Below, in pieces: positions 47,414 to 57,187 of a DNA stretch of 64,000 nucleotides. The DNA comes from Pseudomonas duriflava. Its GTDB lineage: Bacteria; Pseudomonadota; Gammaproteobacteria; Pseudomonadales; Pseudomonadaceae. The DNA is taken from positions 62,001 through 126,000 of the forward strand of contig NZ_VLKY01000006.1 in the NCBI RefSeq assembly GCF_007830155.1, given 5' to 3'. Both the position numbers and the translations under genes were made by a program. The notes beneath the pieces are model-generated. The model saw only the letters and a list, made by a program, of their open reading frames with translations. It was not told the origin of the DNA and did not search any database. The number at the start of each line of letters is the position of its first letter. Position 1 is the stretch's first letter.

Positions 47414-48127
47414 ATGAAGCGAACGTATAGGACTGCATTGGGGGCAGTCGCTCTTTCCATGGTGCTAAGTGGTTGTGCCAGCCTGTATCCAACACACTAT
47501 TACCAGTTAGGCAGTGGCGCAGCGACTGCACCCACAGCCAAGGCAGGCATGGCAGTGCAGATCCGCTCGGTGGACATTGCCGACTACCTGAGTCGCTCTA
47601 CGCTGATGCAGCGTCAAACGGATGGTAGCCTGTCGTCTAGTCATGCACGTTGGGCTGGCTCTTTCTCAAAGGACTTGCAGCAAGTATTGCTGCGTCAGCT
47701 GGCTTGGCGGCTTGATAGCAATCGCGTGATCATTGGCGATGCGCCAGAGGGATACAAGCCTGAAATCGTAGTGGATTTGGATATTTTGCGGCTGGATTCA
47801 GGGCCCGAGCAGCCGGCGATACTCGATGCACGCTGGCATTTACTTGACGGTGATGTACGGCTCAGCGGTAGTCGTCTGGTACATCTTCAACAGACGCACG
47901 ATGGCAGCGAAGCCGATCAAGTCAAAGCTCAAAGCGTGCTCTTGCAACAGCTTGCCAAGCAAATGGCAATGGCAGTAAGTACTGCCCGGCAAGCAGCTCT
48001 AAAGGTAAAGAAAACGGCTGTACCTAAACCGATCAAGCCTCAGGTGACACAGGAGGCCGAGATACCTGTACAGGGCGTTCCTCAGGTCATGCCTATCCGC
48101 ACCGGAGCCGAAGTGTATCGGTTCTAA
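47414..48127 (+). CDS. PqiC/ABC-transport-auxiliary family lipoprotein (orphan)
   Basis: A 237-residue lipoprotein: MKRTYRTALGAVALSMVLSGC has lipobox LSGC (Cys21). The mature part fits the DUF330/ABC_trans_aux family (CASLYPTHYYQLGSG, IADYLSRSTLMQR, DARWHLLDGDVRLSGSR). Such lipoproteins work with MCE-domain proteins of lipid transport (PqiAB, Mla-like), but no such genes lie here. The C-terminal tail is Lys/Pro-rich and low in complexity. The ATG at 47414 is preferred because it gives a clean signal peptide; an earlier in-frame ATG is at 47390. Confidence 0.8.
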   Translation: MKRTYRTALGAVALSMVLSGCASLYPTHYYQLGSGAATAPTAKAGMAVQIRSVDIADYLSRSTLMQRQTDGSLSSSHARWAGSFSKDLQQVLLRQLAWRLDSNRVIIGDAPEGYKPEIVVDLDILRLDSGPEQPAILDARWHLLDGDVRLSGSRLVHLQQTHDGSEADQVKAQSVLLQQLAKQMAMAVSTARQAALKVKKTAVPKPIKPQVTQEAEIPVQGVPQVMPIRTGAEVYRF

Positions 48128-48209
48128 CAGCGTGTTTTTTCGCCTGCTATTGCACGTAGTGGGCGATAAGACGTCAATAACAGGGTACCGTTGATAGTCG
48201 AGGCGTTTT

Positions 48210-48788
48210 ATGAACTTACCCTTGTTTCCTCTCTCGACGACGCTTTACCCGGGTTGTCCTCTGGATCTGCAATTATTCGAGCCCCGCTATCTGGACATGA
48301 TCAGTCGCTGTCTGAAACAGGGCAGTGGGTTTGGGATAGTAACAATATTCGAGGGGCGAGAAGTGGGTGCCGCGCCTAGTCAGTTAGGTGAAATAGGCTG
48401 TGAAGCCATCATCAAGGACTGGCAGCAACGCTCTAATGGTTTGCTTGGGATACGTGTTGAAGGTGGACGGCGGTTTCGTATTCTCGATACGGACGTGCAG
48501 CGCGATCAACTTGTCATAGGTGAAATCGAGTGGTTGGAGGAACCGGGTGAGCGTCCCCTGACTGCACGTCATGACGACCTGGTCGCCTTGTTATCCGCCC
48601 TCGTGGATCATCCTATGGTTACTGCCCTGAATATGAAAGGTGATGCCAGCGGACAACAGGCCCTGGGATATCAATTGGCCTATTTGCTGCCATTCGAACC
48701 GGCTGAAAAAATAGAGCTGCTTTCCCTGAGTGACCCGGGAGAGCGGCTTGACCAATTGCATGCTTTGTTATCTACCCTGCAGGAATAA
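48210..48788 (+). CDS. LON substrate-binding-domain protein
   Basis: A 192-residue protein consisting only of the N-terminal domain of Lon protease (LPLFPLSTTLYPGCPLDLQLFEPRYL-type start, with LFEPRYLDMI the family signature; then GIRVEGGRRFRI). There is no ATPase or protease part, which is usual for this stand-alone family. It may bind unfolded proteins, but its function is not established. GAGG precedes the ATG by 6 nt. Its 3' end overlaps the convergent DedA-PAP2 gene by 17 nt. Confidence 0.88.
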   Translation: MNLPLFPLSTTLYPGCPLDLQLFEPRYLDMISRCLKQGSGFGIVTIFEGREVGAAPSQLGEIGCEAIIKDWQQRSNGLLGIRVEGGRRFRILDTDVQRDQLVIGEIEWLEEPGERPLTARHDDLVALLSALVDHPMVTALNMKGDASGQQALGYQLAYLLPFEPAEKIELLSLSDPGERLDQLHALLSTLQE

Positions 48789-50109
48789 GTACGGCTGGCA
48801 TATAACGCTCGATAGCGGCAGGCAAGGCCCAGCCAGCGGAAACGGCGAATACTGCAATCAGTAGCGGTAGCAAAATCCACCAGAAAGGCTGTGTGATGGG
48901 CGTCAAGCGTGCTTCACGTTGAACCAAGGCCAGGCTCAAGGCGCAGCATGCACCTGCCAGCAGGGCTCCCGCTAAAACATCGGTTGGCCAATGCACGCCC
49001 AGGTATACGCGTGTTGTTGCAATGATCAGGGCTGGTAGTGCCGCTATGATAAGCCAGGCCAGACGTACCCGTGGTGAGTGATGACGTGCAGCAAGAATGC
49101 CCAGGGTCAGAAAAAAAGCGAACGAGGCCGAGCTATGGCCGCTGGGTAGGCTATAGGTGGTTAGAGGCTCGGCCAGGATATCCGGACGTGCGCGGGCTAA
49201 GGTGTTTTTCAGCGTTCCGTTAGCAACAGCAGTGCCCAGCAAGGCTCCAATGGCGAGGCACATACCACGCCAGTGTCGGAAAAAAGCCAGTAACAGGATG
49301 AGCACCACGGCGACGATCAGTTGCGTTTTAAAATCGCCCATCCGGGTAATAGTAACGGCCAAGGCATTTAAATAAGGTTGACGATGTTCTTGGACAAGTG
49401 TCATGAGCCCTTCGTCAAAGGCGCGCAAATGACTCCAGCCTAGCAGTAGCGCCAGGAGTGCAACGCCAGTAAGGCCAGCGGAGATAAAAGTCGTTCGGCT
49501 GTGCCCATGTAGCGTGGCATGCATGATGACCAGAAGAAGCGCTGTAACGCTACCAGCGATAATAGCGGTTTGTGGCCAGAAGCCTGGGGGCAGTGGAAGC
49601 CGAAACGCAGCACCCGTCATCCAGCCTGGTAGGAGGTAGGCAACAGACCATCCCGCAGCGGCTACCAGACTCACCAGCGCAAAGCGGAGGAATGGCATGT
49701 CGAGCATTCCTGCCACCATGGGTAGCATGGGGCGCAAAGGGCCAATGAAGCGTCCTACTAACAGGCTAACCACGCCATTGCGTTGGAAAAAATTCTCTGC
49801 CGAGCCAATCCACTCCGGGTGGCTGCGCAGGACGGGCAGGGCGCGGATGTTCTGATGAAATGTTCGGCCCAGAAAATAGGAAATGGCATCGCCTAAAAGC
49901 CCGCCTAAAAAGCCGAGCAGCAGCGTTGCGCTCAGATCAAGCGCGCCCGTGCCGGCCAGTACGCCCATCCCGAACAGGATGAAGGTGCCGGGTACGAGCA
50001 GGCCGGCTAGAGCAAGGCACTCTAGACAGGCAGTTAGGAAAAGAGCGATTCCAAGCCATTGCGGATGGCTGCCAAGCCAGGCATTAAAGCTAGAAAAGAA
50101 ATCGATCAT
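48772..50109 (-). CDS. DedA-PAP2 fusion membrane protein
   Basis: A 445-residue polytopic protein joining two families. Residues about 1-200 are DedA/SNARE-associated type (ECLALAGLLVPGTFILFGMG, FLGGLLGDAISYFLGR, GRFIGPLRPMLPMVAG with the conserved arginines). Residues about 235-445 are a PAP2 phosphatase with all three motifs: KNTLARARP, PSGHSSASF and TRVYLGVHWPTDV (Thr in place of the usual Ser). DedA proteins recycle undecaprenyl phosphate and some PAP2 proteins dephosphorylate undecaprenyl diphosphate, so the fusion may couple both; this is inference. The architecture is known in other proteobacteria. Confidence 0.9.
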   Translation of the reverse strand: MIDFFSSFNAWLGSHPQWLGIALFLTACLECLALAGLLVPGTFILFGMGVLAGTGALDLSATLLLGFLGGLLGDAISYFLGRTFHQNIRALPVLRSHPEWIGSAENFFQRNGVVSLLVGRFIGPLRPMLPMVAGMLDMPFLRFALVSLVAAAGWSVAYLLPGWMTGAAFRLPLPPGFWPQTAIIAGSVTALLLVIMHATLHGHSRTTFISAGLTGVALLALLLGWSHLRAFDEGLMTLVQEHRQPYLNALAVTITRMGDFKTQLIVAVVLILLLAFFRHWRGMCLAIGALLGTAVANGTLKNTLARARPDILAEPLTTYSLPSGHSSASFAFFLTLGILAARHHSPRVRLAWLIIAALPALIIATTRVYLGVHWPTDVLAGALLAGACCALSLALVQREARLTPITQPFWWILLPLLIAVFAVSAGWALPAAIERYMPAVLIPAG

Positions 50110-50351
50110 GTCGCGCTAAAAAGCCAAACGGATAAGACTGCGTGTTCGACTGACTATGCCATTGACGGTTCAGTAGGTCAGCCAGTCGGGCTGTAAAAGA
50201 TCGTGACAGATTCATGACGTCACTTCGAGAAAGAAATATGACAAACATCCATTGATCAGAAGGCCCTGGCGTTTGACAGATGAAAAGGATGCTGGGCGGC
50301 GTGCTCATACACCGCTATAATTGTTTACTTTTCAGCCAAATCCTATCCGCC

Positions 50352-51611
50352 ATGACTGAGTCTGTGCTCGATTACATGATCCGTTTGGGCCGTGCGGCCC
50401 GCGAGGCGTCGCGTTTGCTGGCTAGGGCTTCGACGGCCCAAAAAAATCAGGCCCTGCTGGCTGCTGCCGTTGCGCTGGATCAGGCACGACCGTCACTTAT
50501 CGAGGCAAACGAGCAGGATCTGGCTGCGGGACGTGCTGTAGGCCTTGAGCCTGCACTATTGGATCGGCTGGCACTAACGCCTGCACGTATCGATGGCATG
50601 ATCGCCGGGCTCCGCCAGGTTGCAGCTTTGCCTGACCCGGTTGGTTCGATCCGTGATATGGGGTATCGCCCTTCCGGTATCCAGATTGGAAAGATGCGTG
50701 TACCGATAGGCGTCATTGGTATCATTTACGAGTCTCGGCCAAACGTCACGATCGACGCCGCCAGTCTTTGTCTGAAATCCGGTAACGCCACTATTCTGCG
50801 CGGCGGCTCTGAAGCGATTCACTCCAATCGTGCCATTGCCGTCTGCATTCAGAAAGGCTTGGCCGATGCTGGCCTGCCTGCGGCGGCGGTACAGGTGGTT
50901 GAGACGACTGATCGCGCTGCGGTTGGTGCCTTGATTACCTTGCCTGAATATGTGGATGTGATTGTGCCACGAGGCGGCAGGGGGCTGATCGAGCGAATCA
51001 GCCAGGATGCGCGTGTACCAGTCATCAAACACCTGGACGGTATATGCCATGTGTATGTGGATGAGCAGGCGAACCTGGAAAAGGCCTTGCGGATTGCTGT
51101 TAACGCAAAATGCTATCGCTACGGGATCTGTGGAGCTATGGAAACCCTACTAGTGCACGAGCAGGTCGCCGCTGATTTCCTGCCTGGGTTTGCCGCAGCG
51201 CTGGAAGAAAAAGGTGTCGAGATACGGGGATGTACTAAAACCCGTACTGTCATCAATGCGCAACCAGCCACCGAAGAAGACTGGAGTACCGAATACCTGG
51301 CTCCCATCCTGTCAATCAAGGTTGTACAGACACTGGACGACGCTGTGGCTCATATCAACCACTATGGTTCACACCATACAGATGCGATTGTCACTGAGCA
51401 CTTGGGCCATTCGCAGCGTTTCCTGGCTGAAGTGGATTCCAGTTCGGTCATGGTAAATGCTCCTACATGCTTTGCTGATGGCTTCGAGTATGGGCTTGGA
51501 GCCGAAATCGGTATCTCTACCGACAAGCTACATGCCCGTGGGCCGGTCGGTCTGGAAGGACTTACCAGTGAAAAGTACATCGTAATCGGTGACGGTCAAT
51601 TACGCTCCTGA
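50352..51611 (+). CDS. proA: gamma-glutamyl phosphate reductase
   Basis: NADPH-dependent enzyme of proline synthesis that reduces glutamyl phosphate to glutamate semialdehyde. The 419-residue aldehyde-dehydrogenase-fold protein starts [20 protein letters not shown] at ATG 50352; the open frame begins 72 nt earlier but lacks family similarity there. [12 protein letters not shown]-like [19 protein letters not shown] and the active-site cysteine in [13 protein letters not shown] are present. The stretch around this cysteine differs from the P. aeruginosa form I recall (PCNTMETLLV) but keeps the key residue. proB is not adjacent. Confidence 0.96.
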   Translation: MTESVLDYMIRLGRAAREASRLLARASTAQKNQALLAAAVALDQARPSLIEANEQDLAAGRAVGLEPALLDRLALTPARIDGMIAGLRQVAALPDPVGSIRDMGYRPSGIQIGKMRVPIGVIGIIYESRPNVTIDAASLCLKSGNATILRGGSEAIHSNRAIAVCIQKGLADAGLPAAAVQVVETTDRAAVGALITLPEYVDVIVPRGGRGLIERISQDARVPVIKHLDGICHVYVDEQANLEKALRIAVNAKCYRYGICGAMETLLVHEQVAADFLPGFAAALEEKGVEIRGCTKTRTVINAQPATEEDWSTEYLAPILSIKVVQTLDDAVAHINHYGSHHTDAIVTEHLGHSQRFLAEVDSSSVMVNAPTCFADGFEYGLGAEIGISTDKLHARGPVGLEGLTSEKYIVIGDGQLRS

Positions 51612-52255
51612 TGGTTAGACGTATCGGATTATTCGGTGGCACCTTTGATCCGATTCATATCGGGCATCTGCGTAGCGCGCTTGAAGTAGCCGAGTTGCTT
51701 GGCCTGGATGAATTGCGTCTGATTCCGGGTGCCCGTCCGCCGCACCGGGGGGAGCCTCAGGTTTCTGCCCGGCAGCGTTTGGCAATGGTCGAGCTAGCGG
51801 TTAAGGATGTTGAGTGCCTGAAGGTTGACGACATCGAGTTTCGCCGTGAGCGGCCGTCTTACACGATTGAAACGCTAGAGGCGCTAAGAGACGAATTAGG
51901 GCCTGACGTACAGCTGTTGTTGATGCTGGGATGGGATGCTTTTTGTGGCTTGCCTGGGTGGCATCGCTGGAAGGAGTTGCTAGAGCTATGCCACATCTTG
52001 GTATTGCAACGGCCGGATGCCGACAGCGAGCCGCCACAAGTGCTGTGCGATCTGATAGCCGCACGTACTCAGGCAGACCCGCATGATCTCGCGGGGCCGG
52101 CCGGGCAGATCACTTATATATGGCAGACACCGTTGGCGGTATCTGCTACTCAAATCCGAGGCCTTATTGCTGCTGGAAAATCCGTTCGCTTCTTGGTGCC
52201 GGATGCAGTGTTGGCCTATATCGAAAGGTACGGACTTTACCGTGCCACGACTTGA
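51611..52255 (+). CDS. nadD: nicotinate-mononucleotide adenylyltransferase
   Basis: Makes deamido-NAD from nicotinate mononucleotide and ATP. The 214-residue protein has the nucleotidyltransferase motifs [16 protein letters not shown] near the N-terminus (HxGH) and [20 protein letters not shown] (ISSTxIR-type) near the C-terminus. The ATG overlaps the last base of the proA stop, so the two are co-expressed. Forms the usual nadD-rsfS-rlmH block. Confidence 0.97.
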   Translation: MVRRIGLFGGTFDPIHIGHLRSALEVAELLGLDELRLIPGARPPHRGEPQVSARQRLAMVELAVKDVECLKVDDIEFRRERPSYTIETLEALRDELGPDVQLLLMLGWDAFCGLPGWHRWKELLELCHILVLQRPDADSEPPQVLCDLIAARTQADPHDLAGPAGQITYIWQTPLAVSATQIRGLIAAGKSVRFLVPDAVLAYIERYGLYRATT

Positions 52256-52277
52256 ATACGAGGTTAGGTTTTAATTT

Positions 52278-52628
52278 ATGCAAAGCGAACAATTGGTGCA
52301 GCTGGCGGTAGATGCCTTGGAAGACATGAAGGCCCAAGACATTACTACCCTTGATGTGCGGGACAAGACCAGCGTAACGGATGTCATGGTTATTGCCAGT
52401 GGCACGTCCAGTCGCCATGTGAAATCCTTGGCGGATAACGTATTGGAAAAAGTAAAGCGGAGCGGTGTGCAACCTCTGGGTAGCGAGGGGTTGGAAGCTG
52501 GCGAGTGGGCACTGCTCGACCTGGGCGATGTGGTCGTTCATGTCATGCTGCCAGCTACACGCGAATTTTATGATCTTGAGCGTCTCTGGCGAGGCGCCGA
52601 GCAAAGTCGTGCAGCTCATGGCGAATAA
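52278..52628 (+). CDS. rsfS: ribosomal silencing factor RsfS
   Basis: Binds ribosomal protein uL14 and keeps subunits apart when nutrients are short. The 116-residue product has the family core [19 protein letters not shown] near the start and [14 protein letters not shown] ahead of a C-terminal YDLERLW. It sits 22 nt after nadD and 8 nt before rlmH. Confidence 0.96.
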   Translation: MQSEQLVQLAVDALEDMKAQDITTLDVRDKTSVTDVMVIASGTSSRHVKSLADNVLEKVKRSGVQPLGSEGLEAGEWALLDLGDVVVHVMLPATREFYDLERLWRGAEQSRAAHGE

Positions 52629-52636
52629 GTGATTTT

Positions 52637-53104
52637 GTGCGCCTGCGCCTGATTGCCGTCGGCTCACGCATGCCGCGTTGGGTCGAAGAGGGCTGGCAAG
52701 AATATGCCAAGCGTCTCCCGCCTGAGCTGCCGCTGGATCTGGTAGAAATTCCGCTTAATACGCGCGGCAAGAATGCCGACGTAACTAGGCTGATTCGCCT
52801 GGAAGGTGAAGCTATGTTGGCAAAGGTTCAGCCTGGAGAGCGTATAGTGACGCTGGAAGTTGGAGGCCGACCGTGGAGCACGGAGCAGCTGGCTGAAACA
52901 CTTTCCCGCTGGCGACTCGATGCCCGTAATGTCAACCTTATGGTCGGCGGCCCGGAAGGGCTGGCGCCTGAGGTCATGGCGCGAAGTGAGCAGCGTTGGT
53001 CATTGTCACCATTGACCTTGCCTCACCCGCTCGTGCGCATATTGATCGGCGAGCAGATTTATCGCGCCTGGACCTTATTGGCTGGGCATCCTTACCACAA
53101 GTAA
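52637..53104 (+). CDS. rlmH: 23S rRNA pseudouridine-1915 N3-methyltransferase
   Basis: SPOUT-fold methyltransferase acting on the 70S ribosome at pseudouridine 1915. The 155-residue product starts at GTG 52637 ([17 protein letters not shown]) and has [11 protein letters not shown], the SAM-binding [11 protein letters not shown] and the knot region [18 protein letters not shown]. Normal length. The next gene, mrdA, begins 15 nt later. Confidence 0.97.
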   Translation: MRLRLIAVGSRMPRWVEEGWQEYAKRLPPELPLDLVEIPLNTRGKNADVTRLIRLEGEAMLAKVQPGERIVTLEVGGRPWSTEQLAETLSRWRLDARNVNLMVGGPEGLAPEVMARSEQRWSLSPLTLPHPLVRILIGEQIYRAWTLLAGHPYHK

Positions 53105-53119
53105 TACCTTCTCTCGTCG

Positions 53120-55009
53120 ATGCCGCAACCGATTCGTCTCAAGGATCATGAAAAAGACGCTCGCCAAGTTCGCTCGCGCGTAATTGTTGGCGTGGTGGCG
53201 ATTGCGTTGCTGTCATGTGTATTGATTGCACGTATGTATTACTTGCAGGTCATGCAGTATGACTATCACTCAACGCTTTCGGAAAACAACCGCGTCCATG
53301 TCCAGCCAATTCCGCCTACGCGTGGACTGATCTATGACCGTAATGGCGTTATTCTCGCGGATAATCGGCCTAGCTTCAGCCTGACCGTTACGCGAGAGCG
53401 TGCTGGTAATTGGCAAAAGACGCTGGATGCCATTATGGAAATCCTGGAGCTGCCGCCCGAAGACCGGGATCTCTTTGAAAAACGTATGCGCCAGGGCCGG
53501 CGCCCGTTCGAACCGGTGCCCATCCTGTTCGAGCTGACAGAAGAACAGATAGCGCGTATCGCCGTAAATCAGTTCCGCCTTCCAGGCGTTGACGTAACCG
53601 CTCAACTGGTCCGGCATTATCCCCTAGGTGAGCATTTCGCCCATTCGGTCGGCTATGTCGGCCGTATTAATGAACAAGAGCTTAAAAAGCTTGATCCTGT
53701 TAACTATAGCGGAACACACCATATTGGTAAGACAGGCGTCGAACGCTTCTATGAAAATGAACTGCACGGCGAAGTAGGATACGAAGAGGTTGAGACAAAT
53801 GCCCGCGGGCGTGTGCTGCGGGTACTCAATCGGACCGACCCTAAGCCAGGAAAGGACATTATTTTAACGCTGGATGCTAACTTGCAGGCTGCGGCGGAAA
53901 AGGCCCTAGGTGGCCGTCGTGGCGCTATTGTTGCTATTCAGCCAAGCACGGGCGACGTGCTGGCGATGGTAAGTCAGCCCAGCTACGATCCCAATCTTTT
54001 CGTAACCGGCATCAGTTTCAAGGACTACTCCTTACTGAGGGACTCCATTGACCGCCCCTTGTACAACCGGGTTCTGCGCGGTCTTTATCCGCCAGGCTCC
54101 ACTATTAAGCCTGCGGTTGCTTTGGCAGGCCTTGATGCGGGTGTAATTACACCCAGTACACGTGTCTTTGACCCAGGTTTCTATCAACTACCCAATTACG
54201 ACCACAAATACCGCAACTGGAATCATGGCGGTGACGGTTGGGTGGATATGGAAACCGCTATTATGCGATCCAACGACACCTACTTTTATGATCTGGCCCA
54301 CAAGTTAGGTATCGACCGGCTACATGATTACATGTCTCGCTTCGGCATAGGCCAGAGGGTGGCACTGGATATGTTCGAAGAGGCGTCGGGGCTTATGCCG
54401 TCCCGTGAATGGAAACGCGCTACGCGTCGGCAGGTCTGGTATCCCGGCGAAACGCTTATTCTGGGAATTGGGCAAGGATATATGCAGACGACTCCGCTGC
54501 AATTGGCTCAGGTTACTGCCCTGATTGCTAATCGTGGTAAATGGATCCGTCCGCACCTGGCCAAGACGATTGAAGGTGTACCGCCCGTTGACTCTAATCC
54601 GATGCCTAACATTACCTTGAAGGATCCGGCCAACTGGGACCGAGTCACCCGGGGAATGGAAATGGTACTGCATGCCCCGCGCGGTACTGCACACAAAGTA
54701 GGGGCAACCATGGCCTATCATCTTGCAGGCAAGAGCGGTACTGCCCAGGTCGTGGCAATACGGCAGAACGAGCGCTATAACTCGGCTGCTTTGCGCGAGC
54801 GTCACCGGGACCATGCTTTGTTTGTCGGCTTCGCTCCTGCCGAGAATCCCCAAATTGCTATAGCCGTCATGGTGGAAAACGGAGAGTCGGGCAGCGGCGT
54901 GGCCGCTCCTGTTCTAAAGCAGGTAGCTGATGCCTGGCTATTGGATGACAAGGGACAGCTCAAGGCTGAGTATGCCAAGTCGGTGGTAGCCAAGGCGGAC
55001 AGTCCATGA
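53120..55009 (+). CDS. mrdA: penicillin-binding protein 2 (elongasome transpeptidase)
   Basis: Class B transpeptidase for lateral-wall synthesis with RodA. The 629-residue protein has a short cytoplasmic N-terminus, one transmembrane helix (about 20-42), a pedestal domain and the transpeptidase domain with S327-x-x-K330 (PGSTIKP), S384-N-D and K538-SGT. Immediately followed by rodA with a 4-nt overlap, the usual pairing for a glycosyltransferase and its partner transpeptidase. Confidence 0.97.
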   Translation: MPQPIRLKDHEKDARQVRSRVIVGVVAIALLSCVLIARMYYLQVMQYDYHSTLSENNRVHVQPIPPTRGLIYDRNGVILADNRPSFSLTVTRERAGNWQKTLDAIMEILELPPEDRDLFEKRMRQGRRPFEPVPILFELTEEQIARIAVNQFRLPGVDVTAQLVRHYPLGEHFAHSVGYVGRINEQELKKLDPVNYSGTHHIGKTGVERFYENELHGEVGYEEVETNARGRVLRVLNRTDPKPGKDIILTLDANLQAAAEKALGGRRGAIVAIQPSTGDVLAMVSQPSYDPNLFVTGISFKDYSLLRDSIDRPLYNRVLRGLYPPGSTIKPAVALAGLDAGVITPSTRVFDPGFYQLPNYDHKYRNWNHGGDGWVDMETAIMRSNDTYFYDLAHKLGIDRLHDYMSRFGIGQRVALDMFEEASGLMPSREWKRATRRQVWYPGETLILGIGQGYMQTTPLQLAQVTALIANRGKWIRPHLAKTIEGVPPVDSNPMPNITLKDPANWDRVTRGMEMVLHAPRGTAHKVGATMAYHLAGKSGTAQVVAIRQNERYNSAALRERHRDHALFVGFAPAENPQIAIAVMVENGESGSGVAAPVLKQVADAWLLDDKGQLKAEYAKSVVAKADSP

Positions 55010-56151
55010 ATTCTAATTTTGACCGTACCTTGCCGGAAGGCGATGTTATGCGTCGCCGTGCCTCGCTCCTGCAGCGGATGCATATCGACGGCCCGCTGTT
55101 GCTCATTCTATTGATGCTGGGCGCGGTTGGGCTGTTTGTACTTTACTCGGCCAGTGGCAAGAACTGGGACCTTGTTATCAAGCAGGGCACCTCGTTTGGG
55201 CTAGGTATCGTGGCGATGATCTTTATTGCCCAGTTCGAACCCCGATTCATGGCACGCTGGGTACCACTGGGCTATTTCATTGGCGTGGCCTTGCTAGTTG
55301 TCGTTGACGTTATGGGGCATAACGCCATGGGGGCCACGCGCTGGATCAACATTCCAGGGGTTATCCGGTTCCAACCGTCCGAGTTCATGAAGCTACTAAT
55401 GCCAATGACGGTGGCTTGGTATCTTTCCAAGCGCAGCCTACCGCCGCAACTCAAGCATGTAGTCTTGAGCATTATTATGATTGGCGTTCCCTTCGTCCTG
55501 ATCCTGGATCAGCCTGACCTGGGAACTGCCATGTTGATTCTGGCCTCCGGGGGATTCGTTCTGTTCGTGGCAGGTCTACAATGGCGCTGGCTGTTAGGTG
55601 CTATAGCGGCCGCTGCTCCTGTGGCTGTCGCCATGTGGTACTTCGTAATGCATGACTATCAGAAACGTCGTGTACTGACCTTTCTTGATCCTGAAATGGA
55701 TCCCTTGGGAGCAGGCTGGAATATCATCCAGTCCAAGGCGGCCATTGGTTCCGGTGGTGTCTTTGGCAAGGGTTGGTTGCTTGGAACTCAATCTCATCTG
55801 GATTTTTTGCCCGAAAGCCATACGGACTTTATCATTGCTGTCCTCGGCGAGGAATTTGGCATGGTAGGGGTTTGCCTGCTGCTCAGCTTGTATTTGTTAT
55901 TGATCGGCCGCGGCCTGACCATTGCTGTTCAGGCACAGACCTTATTTGGTAAGTTGCTTGCTGGTAGCGTCACCATGACGTTTTTTGTTTACGTTTTCGT
56001 AAACATTGGTATGGTCAGCGGTTTGCTGCCTGTAGTCGGCGTACCGCTACCGTTTATCAGTTATGGTGGTACCTCGGTGGTGACACTGTTGTGTGGGTTC
56101 GGGGTTTTAATGGCGATTCATACGCACCGGAAGTGGATCGCTCAAGCGTGA
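55006..56151 (+). CDS. rodA: peptidoglycan glycosyltransferase RodA
   Basis: SEDS-family polymerase of the elongasome, a ten-helix membrane protein that polymerises lipid II. The 381-residue product has the family features WINIPGVIRFQPSEFMKL, the conserved Asp region ILDQPDLGTAMLI, FLPESHTDFIIAVLGEEFG and the C-terminal PVVGVPLPFISYGGTSV. The ATG overlaps the mrdA stop. Functions with PBP2 encoded upstream. Confidence 0.97.
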   Translation: MNSNFDRTLPEGDVMRRRASLLQRMHIDGPLLLILLMLGAVGLFVLYSASGKNWDLVIKQGTSFGLGIVAMIFIAQFEPRFMARWVPLGYFIGVALLVVVDVMGHNAMGATRWINIPGVIRFQPSEFMKLLMPMTVAWYLSKRSLPPQLKHVVLSIIMIGVPFVLILDQPDLGTAMLILASGGFVLFVAGLQWRWLLGAIAAAAPVAVAMWYFVMHDYQKRRVLTFLDPEMDPLGAGWNIIQSKAAIGSGGVFGKGWLLGTQSHLDFLPESHTDFIIAVLGEEFGMVGVCLLLSLYLLLIGRGLTIAVQAQTLFGKLLAGSVTMTFFVYVFVNIGMVSGLLPVVGVPLPFISYGGTSVVTLLCGFGVLMAIHTHRKWIAQA

Positions 56152-56167
56152 TTAAGTGAAGGACGCA

Positions 56168-57187
56168 ATGCTGACACCGTTTGGATGGATAGGCCGCTGC
56201 CTTCAGTGCGTTGGCCTGATTGGGACACTGGTTATAACAAGTGCTGCCTCGGCAGGCGATTACGATAATTCTCCCCAGGCCGCGGATTTTATTAAAGAAA
56301 TGACGCAAAACTATGGTTTTGCTCATGAACAACTGACGGACCTGTTTCGAGAGGTTAGTCGTAAACAATCCATTCTCCAGGCGATTTCCCGTCCTGCCGA
56401 GCGGGTAAAGTCCTGGAGTGAATACCGGCCCATCTTCGTCACCGATAGGCGCATCGCTCAAGGCGTTGCCTTCTGGAACGAAAACGCTTCAGCGCTAGCT
56501 CGTGCCGAGCGAGAGTATGGTGTGCCAGCTCAGTTCATAGTGGCCATTATTGGTGTAGAAACCTTCTATGGTCGCAATAAAGGCAATTACCGTGTCCTCG
56601 ATGCCTTGTCCACGCTGACCTTTGACTACCCCCAGCGCGCGCCTTTCTTTCGTAGCCAGCTACGTGAGTTCCTCTTGTTAAGTCGTGAGCAGCAGCTTGA
56701 TCCACTCAGTCTCAATGGTTCCTATGCCGGCGCCATGGGGCTGCCGCAGTTTATGCCAGGTAGTTTTCGTGCCTATGCAGTCGACTTTGATGGGGATGGC
56801 CATATCGATATATGGAGCAATCCTGCCGATGCGATTGGTAGCGTGGCGAATTATTTCAAACGGCACGGTTGGACTGCTGGAGATACTGTGGTTGCGCGAG
56901 CCCAGGTCAAGGGCAGCAGGATTGAAGAAGGTGTCGTTCAGAGTATTGAGCCAACAAAAAGCGTGGCAGAGTTGCGCGATTTAGGGTGGACCAGTCAGGC
57001 TGAGCTCCGCGACGATCTGAAGGTCACCTCGTTCCGTCTCGATGGCGAGGCTGGTCCGGAATACTGGATGGGATTGCCAAACTTTTATGCAATCACTCGT
57101 TATAACCGCAGCGTCATGTACGCGATGGCTGTCAATCAGCTGGCTGAAGCCATTGCTGTGCGTCATAGCCGTGAGGTTGTCCAATGA
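56168..57187 (+). CDS. mltB: membrane-bound lytic murein transglycosylase B
   Basis: GH103 enzyme that cleaves peptidoglycan glycan strands to anhydro-muropeptides. The 339-residue product has a signal peptide ending near SAASAGD, the catalytic Glu in AIIGVETFYGRNKG and the family motif NGSYAGAMGLPQFMPGSF. There is no lipobox cysteine at the signal end (the Cys residues lie earlier in the helix), so it may be soluble periplasmic rather than a lipoprotein. ATG 56168 has GAAGGA 5 nt upstream; an in-frame GTG lies at 56156. Overlaps rlpA by 4 nt. Confidence 0.94.
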   Translation: MLTPFGWIGRCLQCVGLIGTLVITSAASAGDYDNSPQAADFIKEMTQNYGFAHEQLTDLFREVSRKQSILQAISRPAERVKSWSEYRPIFVTDRRIAQGVAFWNENASALARAEREYGVPAQFIVAIIGVETFYGRNKGNYRVLDALSTLTFDYPQRAPFFRSQLREFLLLSREQQLDPLSLNGSYAGAMGLPQFMPGSFRAYAVDFDGDGHIDIWSNPADAIGSVANYFKRHGWTAGDTVVARAQVKGSRIEEGVVQSIEPTKSVAELRDLGWTSQAELRDDLKVTSFRLDGEAGPEYWMGLPNFYAITRYNRSVMYAMAVNQLAEAIAVRHSREVVQ

